From NCBI GenBank assembly GCA_022559845.1, contig CM040123.1, positions 295,542,642 through 295,606,641 on the forward strand: 64,000 nt of DNA, read 5' to 3'. The position numbers were made by a program, and so were the translations under genes. The notes under the pieces are model-generated. The model saw only the letters and a program-made list of their open reading frames with translations, was not told the DNA's origin and ran no database searches. Origin of the DNA: Amorphophallus konjac (lineage: Eukaryota; Streptophyta; Magnoliopsida; Alismatales; Araceae). Below are positions 1-11,039 of the stretch, in pieces (the first letter of the stretch is position 1; the number at the start of each line of letters is the position of its first letter).

Positions 1-118
1 TTCGCATCAGACTAGCATCCCACTGGCTCGGAAGAACAGATATCCTATCGAAGAACTCTACACTCGCGGGCCCCACGCACTTGTCCCTCGCTTGCGCCGC
101 CCATGAGTGGGGGGCATT

Positions 119-1694
119 TGTGGACGTCAAAAAAAAGAGAAGAAGAGGAACGTTCCTGCGGCACAGATGTCTCGACACCTTGAGAGCAAGTCGAAGATGG
201 AAAGGCCGAACAAACCCTACACCTCCTATAGGCAGGATGAATAGATATATACTCGGTGCTCCGCCACCCAACGAGAAGCCCCTCGGGCAGAAGAGACGCC
301 CCTGGCTCCCAAGTCGGCATTGTCGAAGGCCGAATCAGAAGAAGCTCAGGAAGGCAAACACATGGTCGGCACACGCCGAAAATCACTCGAAGTCCTAAAC
401 CGAGGCTCGAAGGCTACAAATTAAAGAGACGCATTATAGCTAAAGTACTACCAAGGGGCGGGCGCCCGTCCGAATCACAACTAAGCTAGGAAGAGACCCT
501 ATGATGCTTAAACCGGCGTGGTTGTGCCTATATGGCTTTAAACCAGCTCACCCCCCTCCAAGGGATCTTAAACCGGCGCGCCCCCCATATACCACCAAAA
601 CTAGCGTGCACTTCTTATGGGTTTAAACCCATTTGTGCTATTCCGGCGCGCCCCCCATTTGTGCTATTCCGACGCGCACAACCCTTCGCCGTTTTACCTC
701 CGAGGCATCCCATCCTACATCCGATCCCCTATTTTCTGGTGTAAACAGAAGGAACTTACATGAAGTGGGTGAGAAACCTGCTACTGACCAACGTGCAACC
801 GCCTGAGCTCTTCCTGCTCCCAGGAATGGAAGGCTTCGAGCCCCGCACCAGCCATCACATCTCCACTAGTAGCCGTTGACCAATCCGGTGGAGGCAGCTT
901 CCCTACTCTACGGATCCCTCTACCTGCAGGCCACTCAACGACGTCGGATGTGGAGAAGGAGAAGAATGAAAGTGGAGGGGCTTCTCCCCCCCCCCCCCAC
1001 CTCCATATATATGCAACGGACACCCCATTGGAAGCCCTCTGGGCAGGCGGTCTCTCTGGACGATTCTCTCTGAAAGGTCTCCAGCAGAAGAGAAAAAGAA
1101 GCTCCGTTCCCCTACGCCCGTGAGGTGAAGAAAAGAGAGAGAGTGAGAGAGAGGAAAGGTGAGTTTGGAAGGGGGGAGCTTGTACTCTGTTCTCCTTTCC
1201 CCACCGATGTATTTTTCATTTCTTTCTCTGATGTATTCTCCCGTTTCAGGGTAGATCCCCTTCTATATTTAGCATCCTTCCCTTGTGGATGAATGAAAAG
1301 AAGAAAAACCTTGCTGAACACTGTGATTTACTTTCGTTAGCCATCACTCCCCCTCTTCTCTCTGTCTTCTACTCACCTAAGGTGATTCAAAGCCTGCTCT
1401 TCTATAGCATGGTCTTTGAAGTAACCGTATGAGGGTGAACATTCATGGCCATCCCATGGCGAACATCTGCCGCATCGGAGCTCTCACACAGCTACAACCC
1501 ATGAACTGTTAGAACCCCTTGAAGCCTGGTCCTCAGGGCTTCTGCGTTCGACTATGGGACACCGGACTGCCCTTAGGCCACTCCGAATATTGGAGGTCAT
1601 CTCGGAGTATTCCGTTTGGCGATCCCCCGTTCGCCCCAGCAAACCTCAATCTGGGGGAGGTGCTACCCAATTTTTGTTAGGGGCATGGACAACA
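119..1694 (+). other. Possible LTR, non-coding (unassigned)
   Basis: No coding sequence is recognisable here. The stretch begins with TGTGGACGTC just after a G-run (positions 107-114) that could be a polypurine tract. It has a TATA-like CATATATATG at 1004-1013 after a C-run, and ends near a CA at 1693-1694. That layout (U3, TATA, then about 650 bp) suits a plus-strand LTR. No second copy, target-site duplication or primer binding site was found, so the boundaries are guesses. Confidence 0.25.
509..702. repeat. GC-rich motif array, block 1 (CCGGCGCG modules)
   Basis: Five short modules lie in about 190 bp: TTAAACCGGCG at 511, TTAAACCGGCGCGCC near 569, TATTCCGGCGCGCC near 640, TATTCCGACGCGC near 666, and the reverse-type CGCCGTTTTA near 690. 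They are separated by unrelated sequence of 20-60 bp. The same modules recur in a second block near 1890-2190. Confidence 0.7.
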
Positions 1695-1886
1695 AGAACG
1701 AACTGAGTTCTTTCAGAGCATGAACTGGGCTTTGGAGTTTCTAAACACATTTGAACAAACCATCTAAACTTTGATCTTAACAGAATGAATAAAACACTTT
1801 GAAACCTTCCAATCTACCTATGTTTGCTAAGTGAACAAACAACTTAACCATCTGCTAGCCTGCGATCCTTTGAAAAGCATAAAATA

Positions 1887-2195
1887 GCCTAATCCGACGC
1901 GCTCCTAATCCGGCGCGCACTTTTCTGGCGTGGTACCCCCTCGCGCCGCTTTAGCCCCACACTCAAAAACCATTCTATCCCCATGGGTCCTAAACCGGCG
2001 CGCCCTGGGAGCGCCGGATTAACTCCAATTGGCACGCCGGATTAGCCTTCTATATGTGCGCCGGATTAACCTTCCCTGGGGCGTGCCGTTTTAGCCATTT
2101 CTTTCACCCTGGGGCGCGCCGTTTTATCCTCTTCTTTCACCCTCGCACGCCGTTTTAGTCATTTCTTTCACCTTCACGCGCCGTATAGCCCCTAT
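1887..2195. repeat. GC-rich motif array, block 2 (both orientations)
   Basis: About eleven modules are present. The left part reads AATCCGACGCGC, AATCCGGCGCGC and AAACCGGCGCGCC. From about 2010 the modules are in reverse orientation: GCGCCGGATTA, ACGCCGGATTA, GCGCCGGATTA, then several GCGCCGTTTTA or ACGCCGTTTTA. The array is therefore an inverted arrangement centred near 2005. No ORF is supported. Confidence 0.7.
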
Positions 2196-2344
2196 TATAA
2201 TCGAATTTTATTCCAGGGGCTCCGCCCCCGGAAACCCCGGCAAGGGGCGCTGCCCCCTTGACCCCGACGACCTGACCGCGCAGGTCGATCCACGTGCGAG
2301 GGCGCACGTTGGCAAGTTCGGGCTTCATACTTAACAATTCGTTC

Positions 2345-3035
2345 CCCCCCCGGACTATGCGTGAAGAGAAAAGCGATGATGCCTTGTGGTATCAGACGTG
2401 GACCTCGAAATCCCCGACATTGTCGTGATCTGGGCACATCTTGGGTCGATAGTTCATCAGCTTGACCCACCTCTACCGGGATCCAATCCCGTACCCACAT
2501 TAAACTTGCCGTACCTACGGCAGACATCCGTATGTCTTTGTCATTGCCTTCGATGCTTCAAATGCGGACTCTTGTCCGAACAATGAATGGTCCGTTAGTG
2601 ACCGACATATATACCGGGATCTAATCCCGCATCCGCATTAAACTTGCCGTACTCACGGTAGACATTTGTACGGTTTGTCACCGTCTCTTACGCTACAAAC
2701 GCGGACTTCCGTCCGAACAAGAAATGGTCCGCCAGTGACCGACATGCACGCATACCTTGGGACCTTCGTTTCCCCAGACTGTGTGTGAAGAGAAAATCAA
2801 TGACGCCCCATGGCATCGGACGTGGACCTTGGGGACCCCGATATGGCCATAGTCCGTAACCATCTCGGGCCAATAGATCATTAATCTGACCCACTTCTAC
2901 CAGGATTCAATCCCGCACCAGCATTAAGCTTGCCGTGTCTTTGGCAGACATTTGCACGGTTTTATCATCGTCTTCGACGCTACTAATGCAGACTTCCATC
3001 CGTACATGGAATGGTCCGTGAGTGACTGACATGCA
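2345..3035. repeat. Higher-order tandem repeat, about 424-bp period
   Basis: A block beginning near 2348 (TATGCGTGAAGAGAAAAGC) recurs in diverged form near 2772 (TGTGTGTGAAGAGAAAATC), and homology continues through the following about 260 bp. Nested inside are three copies of a roughly 140-bp subunit, starting near 2476, 2614 and 2900, each with an ATTAAACTTGCCGT-like core and ending in ATGGTCCG...GTGACCGACAT. The copies are clearly related but diverged. No protein is recognisable. It may be satellite-like DNA or an internal repeat of an LTR or UTR. Confidence 0.7.
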
Positions 3036-3376
3036 TGCATCCATGAACGTTTACGCCCCAACGCGGGGTTTGTTCAAACGCAATCCGAGTTTTTGCTCTC
3101 GCTCTCATTACTATGAACTTTTGGCCATCGGGTCCCTTTTCCTGGTAATCAATCAAGGGTTTTCCCCTCTCCAAGGGGATGTAATTAACGTTGTAGCCTT
3201 TATGGTACGGCGGGTTCTCAGTCCCGACACGAACCACACAATCGTCTGATTAGTCAAATCGAGCGCACCATGGGCTTCCTTGAAGCCCGAATAAATCGTC
3301 ACTGAGGTGACTGGCACGCCCACGCACTTAATAAACCTAATAACCAAATAAATAAATGACCTAAATAACAAGTGCG

Positions 3377-4599
3377 TCCACAACTGGGTAGTTCTCTTCA
3401 TGCTTCTTCAGTTGCCGGGAAGAGTAAGCTATGACTCTTCCTTGTTGCATCAATACACATCCGAGGCCAATGCGAGATGCATCGATATATACTTCGAATT
3501 GTTCTCCTTCAATTGGTAAGGCCAAGATTGGGGCAGTAGTCAAGTGATCCTTTAGAGCTTGAAAGCTTCTTTCACAATCTTCGCTCCACTCATAACGGAT
3601 CTCCTTGCGGGTTAGCCTAGTAAGAGACACGGCGATCTTGGAGAAGTCGTTATTGAATCGCCTGTAATAACCTGCAAGACCCAAGAAATATCGGATCTCG
3701 CTAGCGTTGGTTGGTCTCTCCCAATTCTTCACAGCTTCATCCTTTGATGGATCTACTGATAACCCATCCTTGGAGATTACATGTCCTTGGAAGGATACTT
3801 CTTCTAGCCAGAATTCACATTTGCTAAGCTTTGCATATAATTGATTCGTCTTCAATATCTGTAATGCCATCCTCAAATGCTCTTCATGCTCTTCCTTGGT
3901 CTTCGAATAGATTAATACGTCATCAATAAAGACCACCATGAACTGATCTAGATGAGGCCTGAATATGCTATTCATCAACTGCATAAAAGTGGCAGGGGCA
4001 TTTGTTAGTCCGAAAGGCATAACAACAAATTCATAGTGCCCATACCTGCTCCTGAACGCGGTCTTATGAATGTCCTCATCTTTGATTCTCAGTTGGTGAT
4101 ATCCTGACCTACGGTCAATCTTTGAGAAATACTTAGATCCAGATATCTGATCAAACAATTCATCGATTCTCGGCAGTGGATACTTATTTTTAATAGTGAG
4201 ATGATTCAACTGTCGATAGTCGATGCATAACCTCATGGATCCATTCTTCTTTTTTACAAATAATACAGGCGCTCCCCACGGGGAAGTGCTTAGTCTGATA
4301 AATCCTTTCTTTATAAGCTCCATTAATTGTTCCTTTAACTCATTGAGCTCGACAGGGGACATCTTATAAGGTGCCTTGGAAACTGGACCAGCACTAGGGA
4401 CCATTTCGATGGTGAAGGCCACTTCTCTTTGTGGGGGTAATCCAAGAAAATCTTCTGGAAATACATATGGAAACTTCTGAACTATCGGAATGTCTTCTAT
4501 CTTGGTCTCCTTAGTCTCCTTTATGGTGACAAGAGCAAGGAAGAAAGCACATCCTTTCCTTATAAGCTTGCTAGCTCGGAGAGCCGAAATAGGGGTGAC
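3377..4599 (-). pseudogene. pol: Tk2 pol fragment: reverse transcriptase and start of RNase H
   Basis: This is the reverse transcriptase of a chromovirus-type Ty3/gypsy element. The open stretch from 4422 holds RT motifs in order: [64 protein letters not shown] and the catalytic FIDDVLIYS. RNase H begins with FEVYIDAS and is cut off after ENYPV. Compared with the intact copy in this window, KIDLRSG is KIDRRSG. A one-base deletion near 4600 separates this frame from the protease frame. The last dozen residues at the left end are foreign sequence beyond the truncation point. Confidence 0.85.
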
Positions 4600-5027
4600 T
4601 TGTTTCGACTCTTAGGACTAGTGTAGATAAGTTCCAGAAAGTCTTTAAAAGTTACCTTGCCTTCTCGGCAATCGACAACGGCCTTATGTGTAGATATCCC
4701 ATCAGCCCCTAAGATAACATCGTATCCTTTTAAGTCTAGACATATTAAGTCTGCTGGCAGATTTTTCCCTTTTATCATAACTATACAATTGGAATAGTGG
4801 TGTGAGATCTCAGATTCAGTTTCGAGTGGGGTTGCAATTACTAGATCTACCCACTCTTGTTCCATAGGTAATGGATCAGCGAACTTCTTTAAAACAAAAG
4901 AGTGCGATGCACCGGTATCAAACAAGACATGAGCACACTTGGAACAAATCTTGAGTGTACCTTCCACTAGTTTGCCTTCCGCTTGTTCTGCCTCTTGAAG
5001 AGCTTGCAGACGTGCATTTTTCTTCAC
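4600..5027 (-). pseudogene. Tk2 aspartic protease
   Basis: This is a retropepsin-type protease that would release gag-pol products inside virus-like particles. The active-site motif is visible as [11 protein letters not shown], with a second family motif [16 protein letters not shown]. It aligns along its length with the protease part of the intact gag-pol ORF at 33846-38198, but here lies in a separate frame from both gag (frameshift near 5030-5080) and RT (one-base deletion near 4600). The catalytic Asp is preserved; the break is in reading frame, not in the motif. Confidence 0.85.
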
Positions 5028-5078
5028 AAGGCGCTTTTCATCTCTGGCTTGATCATTGAGTAACGGACAATCGGGAAT

Positions 5079-5957
5079 TCAATGTTCGCGGCTCCCACAA
5101 CGGAGGCAAGCTCCGAGTCTTCTCCAACATTCCTCGATCCTATTGTCGGTCTTGTCATAATGTTTACACACATCTTTAGAAGGTGTGGTAGTAATGGAGA
5201 AAGGTTTAGTCTTCTTGAACTTTTTCTCTTGGGAGGGAGTACCTCCATCGTTGGCTCTCTTCTTATTGAAGGAGGGTTTGAAAGTACCCGAGCTAGTAAC
5301 ATGCTCCTTCTTGTCCTTCCCACGGATTTTATCAGACAACTCCGTGGCATCTTCTAATAATTGGGCTCGCCGTACTATCTTTGAGTAGACTTGTATGTCC
5401 ATCGGCGCCAGCTGTGTAATATATTGAGGCCTGAGCCCATTTAGGAATCTTCTTGCCTTCATCTTCTCAGTACTTACTAAGTGTTTAGCGTACCGTGATA
5501 ACCTAGAAAATTGGGTTTCATATTCGACCACTGACAGAGTTCTTTGTTTGAGTGAGGCGAATTCTGCGGCTTTCTTCTCTTGCACTCGGTCGGAGACGTA
5601 TTTGTTATTGAAGTGCTCGGTGAACTCTGCCCATGTAATGGGTTCTTCACCTAGGGTGACTTCTATGGACTCCCACCAGGAACGGGTGTCTCTTTCTAAT
5701 TGCAAAGTAGCTAGCAATACCTTCTCTTCATATGTGCATTGCATAACACGAAATATCCTTTCCACTTCTCGGAGCCAATGCTCAGCATTATCGGGATCTG
5801 ATGATCTAGTGAACTTTCGTGGGTTCATATTTCTGAAGCTACGGTGGAGATCACCAACTCCATGGTTTATCGTGCCTTGTGCCACTTGTTGTAGCCCCTG
5901 TGTCGTGCCTTGGATAGTGCGTTGCATATTATGCCATTGAGCACATTCGGCAGCCAT
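5079..5957 (-). pseudogene. gag: Tk2 gag, frame broken near its 3' end
   Basis: This is the capsid/nucleocapsid polyprotein of a Ty3/gypsy element. It starts at an ATG at 5957 (MAAECAQWHNMQRT), matching the start of the intact copy. The central retrotransposon-gag region (WWESIEVTLG through [16 protein letters not shown]) is continuous for 292 residues. The first zinc knuckle is damaged: CKHYDKTDNRIEEC has lost the second Cys and the Gly-His of the CX2CX4HX4C pattern. The second knuckle begins CLRCGSREH but the frame is lost before its final Cys. It would feed into the protease just downstream. Confidence 0.88.
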
Positions 5958-6110
5958 CGTCCTACAAGAATTTTAATAACTAATCAATATGAGATTTGAC
6001 CAAGAGTTTGAGTCCCTAAGTTACCTTAACCCATGGTTCTACCCAATTCTCACCGAGTGAAGGTTTAAACCTGTCCTTGGACTTGTGTTCCCTAGGAATT
6101 GAATATCCTA

Positions 6111-6123
6111 GGCTCTGATACCA
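6111..6123 (-). other. Tk2 primer binding site (initiator Met tRNA)
   Basis: On the minus strand this reads TGGTATCAGAGCC, complementary to the 3' end of plant initiator methionine tRNA. Eight bases separate it from the LTR end at 6132. Confidence 0.9.
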
Positions 6124-6454
6124 CAAAAAACTGTCACGCCCCGAGCATAGAAGGAACCCAGAGATGCGTGACGAGTTATATCAATCATGTCAATCAGAGC
6201 GTAAGTGTATTCCACACACATAGACAGAGCGCGCACAAGTAATGATAACCAAGTCCTTTTATTAATCATAAACCTTCAAGTACTTCTATTACAACTCTTG
6301 ATAAAAGAACTAAGACCTCAATATAAGGAAAAGTACAATGGATGATTCAAGAAAATAGAAAAGATAGGACTAGATAATGCTTGACGGTTGGAATGGCTCT
6401 AAACTCTTCACTCTTGTCCATCCCCATACGAATGAGTCTTGTCATCGGAATTAC

Positions 6455-8233
6455 CTAAAAAATAGGGGAAAACACTAGGTGAGCGAATGCTCAGTAGGAA
6501 TTATATCTCAAGTGCTAGCTTGCTTTAAGTAAATTACATGTTGCATGGATGCAAGTAAAGCTATGCATGTTCGCATGAAACGACAATGGAGGGAGTGTAT
6601 AGCAAGAGATAACTTAGAATGAACTAGCAGGATATCCAAGATTTCATGTAATTATATCAAGATAGGCGAGCATGTACGTTTAGCAAGTCATGTCAAGAAT
6701 TGGCTATCATGTTATCAAGCAAGCAAGTAAATACACTTTCGGGCCACGCATGTCAAGTCACGTCAAGTCAAGTACAAGAGTTTGTGGAAATGTCCAATCA
6801 AGCAAGTCATGCCCTTCGGTGCAATGCCATACCGTGATCAATAATAGCTCCCATGGGCACAAGTACTTTCGGGTGCTCCTCCTAGGACTAGATCGGGCCC
6901 TTATATGCGCCAGCATTGAGTCATGTGTTTCGACATCCACTTTAGTTATAGCCAATATAGAATTTCAATGGAACGAACCTTTGTAGGAATATAAGGTAGA
7001 TCTTGTGGAATAGAATCACAAGGACAAAACTTTTGAGTCAGGACATACTACGGTCAAGTCGGTACAATCACGATACTCATAGAAACTTGGTGGATTTGAC
7101 TCCCTAGTGGGTGCCAAGTGAACAAGAATAAGCACTCATATTCACATGATTGCTCATCCTTTGTACATGATAGGTAGAAAGAATTGGTGTCTTCGTAGAG
7201 GCACACAATCGAAGATGGATAGCAATGGTATGGTTTCCCATTCCATTAGCTCAAGAATTATTCTCACAGTGGCTAAATAGCATACCATGAGGGCCAGTAT
7301 ACCATGTTTCTTTAGAGGGACATGGCAATCAAGAGTATCATGGGTTTTAGTGGTACAACCTGCTCAATCGGCCTTGAGGGAATCCAAGGCTACGAGGAGT
7401 CGTACGGAGGTCCCAATGACTAACTTGCTAGTCCGAAAGAATGAAATGTCCAACGGAGGGCTCGTATGTCACCAAGAGTTGAGGGGTAATTGATAAAACG
7501 TCGTGAAACGTGGGACTATACTCACAGAATGGAATATAGTGCCTCTATACATAACCCACTGTCAAAGGTTACAGAAAACCATGAAAATCAGAAATCAGGT
7601 AAATAGCGCCTGGGGTCAAGTCTCTATTTCATTAAGTAGCGCCCTGGACAGGGTCGCTAGTTCATTGTATAACGATTGTTCATTAAGTCGTGGTATCGAG
7701 GTTCTAAATATAATAAAATTTGTATATGTATCAAATTCCAGAATTTTAAGTAAATGGCGCCTTGGCTGCTGCCACCTTCTAGGTAAATAGTCCCCTGGCT
7801 TAAGTCTTCAATTCAGCATATAGCGCCCTAGTCAGGGGCACCATATTTCAAAATAATGGCAGGGTGCATGTCGTTATTTCAATATCAGTATAATTTGGTC
7901 ATGAACAGTAGCACTTTTCCAATAAAAATAATTTTGCAGGAACAAGTACATGGACAAGTAAAAAAAATAGCAGGAATCTAGCAGTATACTCATGCATTAG
8001 ATTAAATATCATGGTTCCCAGTTATTAAATTTGAACATGTGTATTTATTAAATTACTGAAGGAATAATGACTGTTTACATAGTCGTTACATTAAATAGCG
8101 CCCTAGTGGGAGGCGCCTCTTACTGAAACTCCCAGAAACATTACAAAACCTACTGAAAAATAATCTAACAGATCTATATGCATGATCATGATCTGATATT
8201 TATTAGATTAGGCTTGTACTTGAGAACACCTAC
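6455..8233 (-). other. Predicted leader intron in Tk2 LTR
   Basis: On the minus strand the donor AAG|GTAGGT is at 8233 and the acceptor TTTTTTAG|GTAATTCCGA ends at 6455. Both sites and their flanks match those in Tk1 (31404-33370). Conservation between diverged copies supports real splice signals, but no transcript evidence is available. Confidence 0.5.
7560..8125 (-). repeat. GC-rich dyad array in Tk2 leader
   Basis: Short modules of the type TAGCGCC(C)...GGGCGC or GGGGC are separated by AT-rich DNA. Examples start near 7602, 7639, 7758, 7821 and 8096 (GCGCCCTAGTGGGAGGCGC). Most begin AATAGCGCC. They lie within the predicted leader intron. Confidence 0.7.
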
Positions 8234-8637
8234 CTTGTGGTTGATTTGGATGATGGAAACGTGAAGACATTGAAGAACAGCAAGAATTATGACCCCTGAA
8301 ACGATACTCTATTTGCAACAGAGAAACTAGACGTAAGCAATGGCAGCAGGAAGAAGATGATCTCGGCAGCAGTAGCAGAACAATCCCTGGACAGTACCAG
8401 AGAAAGAAGCTGCAACTCTTGAAAATAGGATGAAGAAGAGGGAGGAAAGCTTCCTGCTTTCTTCACGTCTTCAGAGGAAATCTTCAGAAGAAGAAGCTTA
8501 TAGCCTCTCCACGAACAACAGTAGAAGAATAAGAAGCAGAAGGCTTCCTTCTCCTTTGCTCGATGAAGCATCACGTAGGTAGACGATGCAACGACAGGCA
8601 GTAGGACGTCTTTGAAAAATAGTGCCAACAGGGGGTT

Positions 8638-8650
8638 CGGTATTTATAGA
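8638..8650 (-). promoter_or_regulatory. Tk2 LTR TATA box
   Basis: Minus-strand TATAAATACC, identical to the TATA context of the Tk1 LTR at 31028, marks the probable start of the element transcript. Confidence 0.6.
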
Positions 8651-8825
8651 GAAGGGATTCGATCGAGGTTTAAGAGTTCGATCGGGATCTAAATTTCCCA
8701 CATAAGACACCTATTAGAAGTAAGGTTTCCCTACGTATTAATCCTACTGGATGTTATCTTTCCTGAACGGCCACTGCTTCCTAGTTAGAACAAGACACTA
8801 CGGTCGACTTACCAATTTTCCTACT

Positions 8826-8935
8826 ACAGGGAAATAGCGCCCAGAGGAGGGGCGCCCTTCATGCAAATAGCGCCCATGCTAGGGGCACCCTTCATGTAAA
8901 TGGCACCCACATTAGGGGTCTTCAATTCATCAATT
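8826..8935 (-). repeat. GC-rich dyad modules upstream of Tk2 TATA
   Basis: Three modules in a row, AATAGCGCCCAGAGG.., AATAGCGCCCATGCT.. and AATGGCACCCACATT.., each followed by AGGGGC or GGGGCGC, occur at about 36-bp spacing. They sit in U3, upstream of the TATA box in element orientation. Confidence 0.7.
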
Positions 8936-9158
8936 GGGGCCGTAAGAGGACGTGCCCTTCATCTTTGGCCCATTTGCGTTTAAGGGTAAGGCTCATTAGG
9001 TATATATATATATAAGTGGTTTTAAGTGTATATATCGGTTGGGCCTTGGTTACTTGTTCTATCTAGGATTTCTATTCCTTTAAGTTACCAGGGTTGCTAC
9101 AAAACATGTTGTCCTGCCTTTTATGAGAGACTCTCTTCCTTTTTAGATGCCAACTGTC

Positions 9159-10932
9159 CTAGACTATATGGCCATTCTTACCACACTGAGAGCATACAAT
9201 GTGCTTATGTCCTAGACCAACCACATTTCTGGTAAGGGCATTTTTCTTAACATGGATTTTTACAGAATTAGGATGAGATCCCTTTCTAAACCAGCAATTA
9301 GAGGCTCGGTGGCCTGGCTTTCCACATTCAAAACATGCAAGTGATTTTTCCTTAAAAACATATTTATTTCTACCAAAAGCATTTTCTCTTACAGGGAAAT
9401 TGACAGGTTTAGAATTAAAATTTCCCTTTTGGGTATGCCAACAGTTAGCAGCAATATGGCCTACCTTACCACAACAATAGTAATGAATTTTCTTGTTCTG
9501 AAAAGTAGGATGTTTCCTAGCATGAAAATTTATAGCATGCATCCTACCAACAGTTTGTTCATCATTTTTCATTATTAGGCAATCATGCATCAGATGTCCA
9601 TTGTTCCCACAATAGAAACATGAGACATAGTTTTATTTTGAGGTATGGGATTTTGCAGAGGAGTTCTTGGTATCCATGGTAGACTTGTTGAAAGTCTTTT
9701 TCTGAGTTTTATTATTCTGTTTCTAATTTTCTTTCGTTCTTGCATTTTCTGATTTTCAGGCTATTTCACTTGAGATGTGGTGGCTACATTTGATGCTTTT
9801 ACAAACGATATCATTAGCTTGTTTTTAAAAGCTTTCTTGTTAACATTATTGTAGCCCAGCCCTTCCTTTTGAACATTTACCTTAACTCCTAGCAGCCTAT
9901 TCAAATTTTTCTGGCCATTAACAAATTTTGATGGTGAATTCGTCAAATCCTGAATTTCATTTTCTAAAGATGCAATGTGTGTCTCATAGCTAACAATCTC
10001 TTGTTCACTGCGATTAACACATTCATTCAACACCTTGTTTGTAGTTTTATAATTTTTAATTTCTTGCTCCAGATTGCTCATTTTTTCAGACTCATCTATG
10101 CAAATAGATTTTCCTTTTTCAAGAATTATTAATCTATCTATCATAGCCAAATTTAACTACGTCAGCTTTTCAATCTCTTCCGTCAGTTTTTCAGACATAA
10201 CAATATTCAACTGCTTCAATTCTTCATTTTCTTTTATCAATTTTTCATTCTGATCAAGATCATTTATTAAGGCTTGATCATCTCTCAATAAATTCAACTT
10301 GTCTTCTAGCTCAGAGATTTTGGAAAGAAATTCTTGGTTTTCATTTTTCAACAAACAAATTTGTTTCTTATGCATATGAACATCAGACAAGCAGTCATCA
10401 TAAGATTGCTTCAGTTTCAAACAGTTTTCACAAGAGGAGTTTGAATTATTCTGATCAATCTCTTCTTAAATTTTTTATTTTCAGATTTCATTTTCTTATA
10501 TTTATCAAATAGTTCTTCATACATACTCAACAATGCATCAAATGAAATCTCTTCAGATCCAGAGCTTACCTGAGATGCCGTCTCATTCATTTGATCACTA
10601 CTGTGATCACTGTCGTTGGCCATCATGCATTGTTCTTCCTACTTCCTATGAGTAGCAGTCACTCTGTCTAATATTTCCTTTCCAGAAGTGCATCTTAGTA
10701 CAAAAGGAAACAAGTCAATATCAATTGTAGCCATCAAGATATTAAGAACTGTGATATTATCATGATTCTTCAATCTGTCCTCATTAGACCACTCGGTCTG
10801 ATCATGAGGCAGTTTATGTGGGCCGTTAGATGCAATATTCCAGAGTTGAGAATCAATGGAGTTCATGAAAACACATAGGCCGCCTAACCATTCTTCAAAG
10901 TTAGAACCATCAAATATCGGTGAATACGCCAT
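9159..10932 (-). pseudogene. gag: S1 gag, Sirevirus type, broken
   Basis: The protein starts at 10932 (MAYSPIFDGSNFEEW) with the copia gag N-terminal fold (SIDSQLWNI...TAT). After an in-frame TAG at 10639 it continues as an acidic segment (SSGSEEISFDAL) and long Lys/Glu/Asn-rich heptad-like stretches (10420-9761) that look coiled-coil. Four CCHC zinc knuckles follow: CFYCGNNGHLMHDC near 9630-9590, YCCGKVGHIAANC (first Cys replaced by Tyr), CFECGKPGHRASNC, and CSQCGKNGHI. At least two in-frame stops and a frameshift near 10450 inactivate it. It would form the particle shell and bind RNA. Confidence 0.8.
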
Positions 10933-11025
10933 TCATTACAATTAAGAGCAATGACTTAAAATGATAAAGCACCAAAAAAATAGCAGGATCCTCTGCAGAT
11001 CATTGGATCTAATGAATTAGAGCCC

Positions 11026-11037
11026 GCTCTGATACCA
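11026..11037 (-). other. S1 primer binding site (initiator Met tRNA)
   Basis: Minus-strand TGGTATCAGAGC, two bases away from the LTR end at 11040. Confidence 0.88.
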
Positions 11038-11039
11038 AT

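Larger units (their letters stand above)
3377..9101 (-). mobile_element. Tk2: truncated Tekay-like Ty3/gypsy element
   Basis: In minus-strand order it has a 5' LTR (9101 down to 6132), initiator-Met PBS, gag, protease and RT. It stops inside RNase H near 3377, where homology with the intact relative at 33846-38198 ends just after the residues ENYPV. Integrase, chromodomain and 3' LTR are missing from the window. The outer LTR end (TGTAGCAACCCTGG on the minus strand) abuts Sirevirus-like gag sequence, so Tk2 probably inserted into S1 and later lost its 3' half. Frameshifts and altered residues show it is dead. Confidence 0.85.
6132..9101 (-). mobile_element. Tk2 5' LTR (2970 bp)
   Basis: On the minus strand it starts TGTAGCAACCCTGG at 9101 and ends CGGGGCGTGACA at 6132, the same termini as the two Tk1 LTRs, with matching blocks in between. 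A TATAAATA box lies at 8648-8641 on the minus strand, so most of the LTR is transcribed leader. It contains GC-rich dyad arrays (7560-8125 and 8826-8935) and a conserved leader block at 7347-7450. No protein is supported. Right-flanking bases are AAACA; the left partner is absent, so no target-site duplication can be checked. Confidence 0.85.

Noticed and set aside
1..480. Overlapping ORFs on both strands (45-386, 81-398, 256-489) as host genes
   Set aside because: No recognisable domain, all short and overlapping, in a repeat-rich non-coding context.
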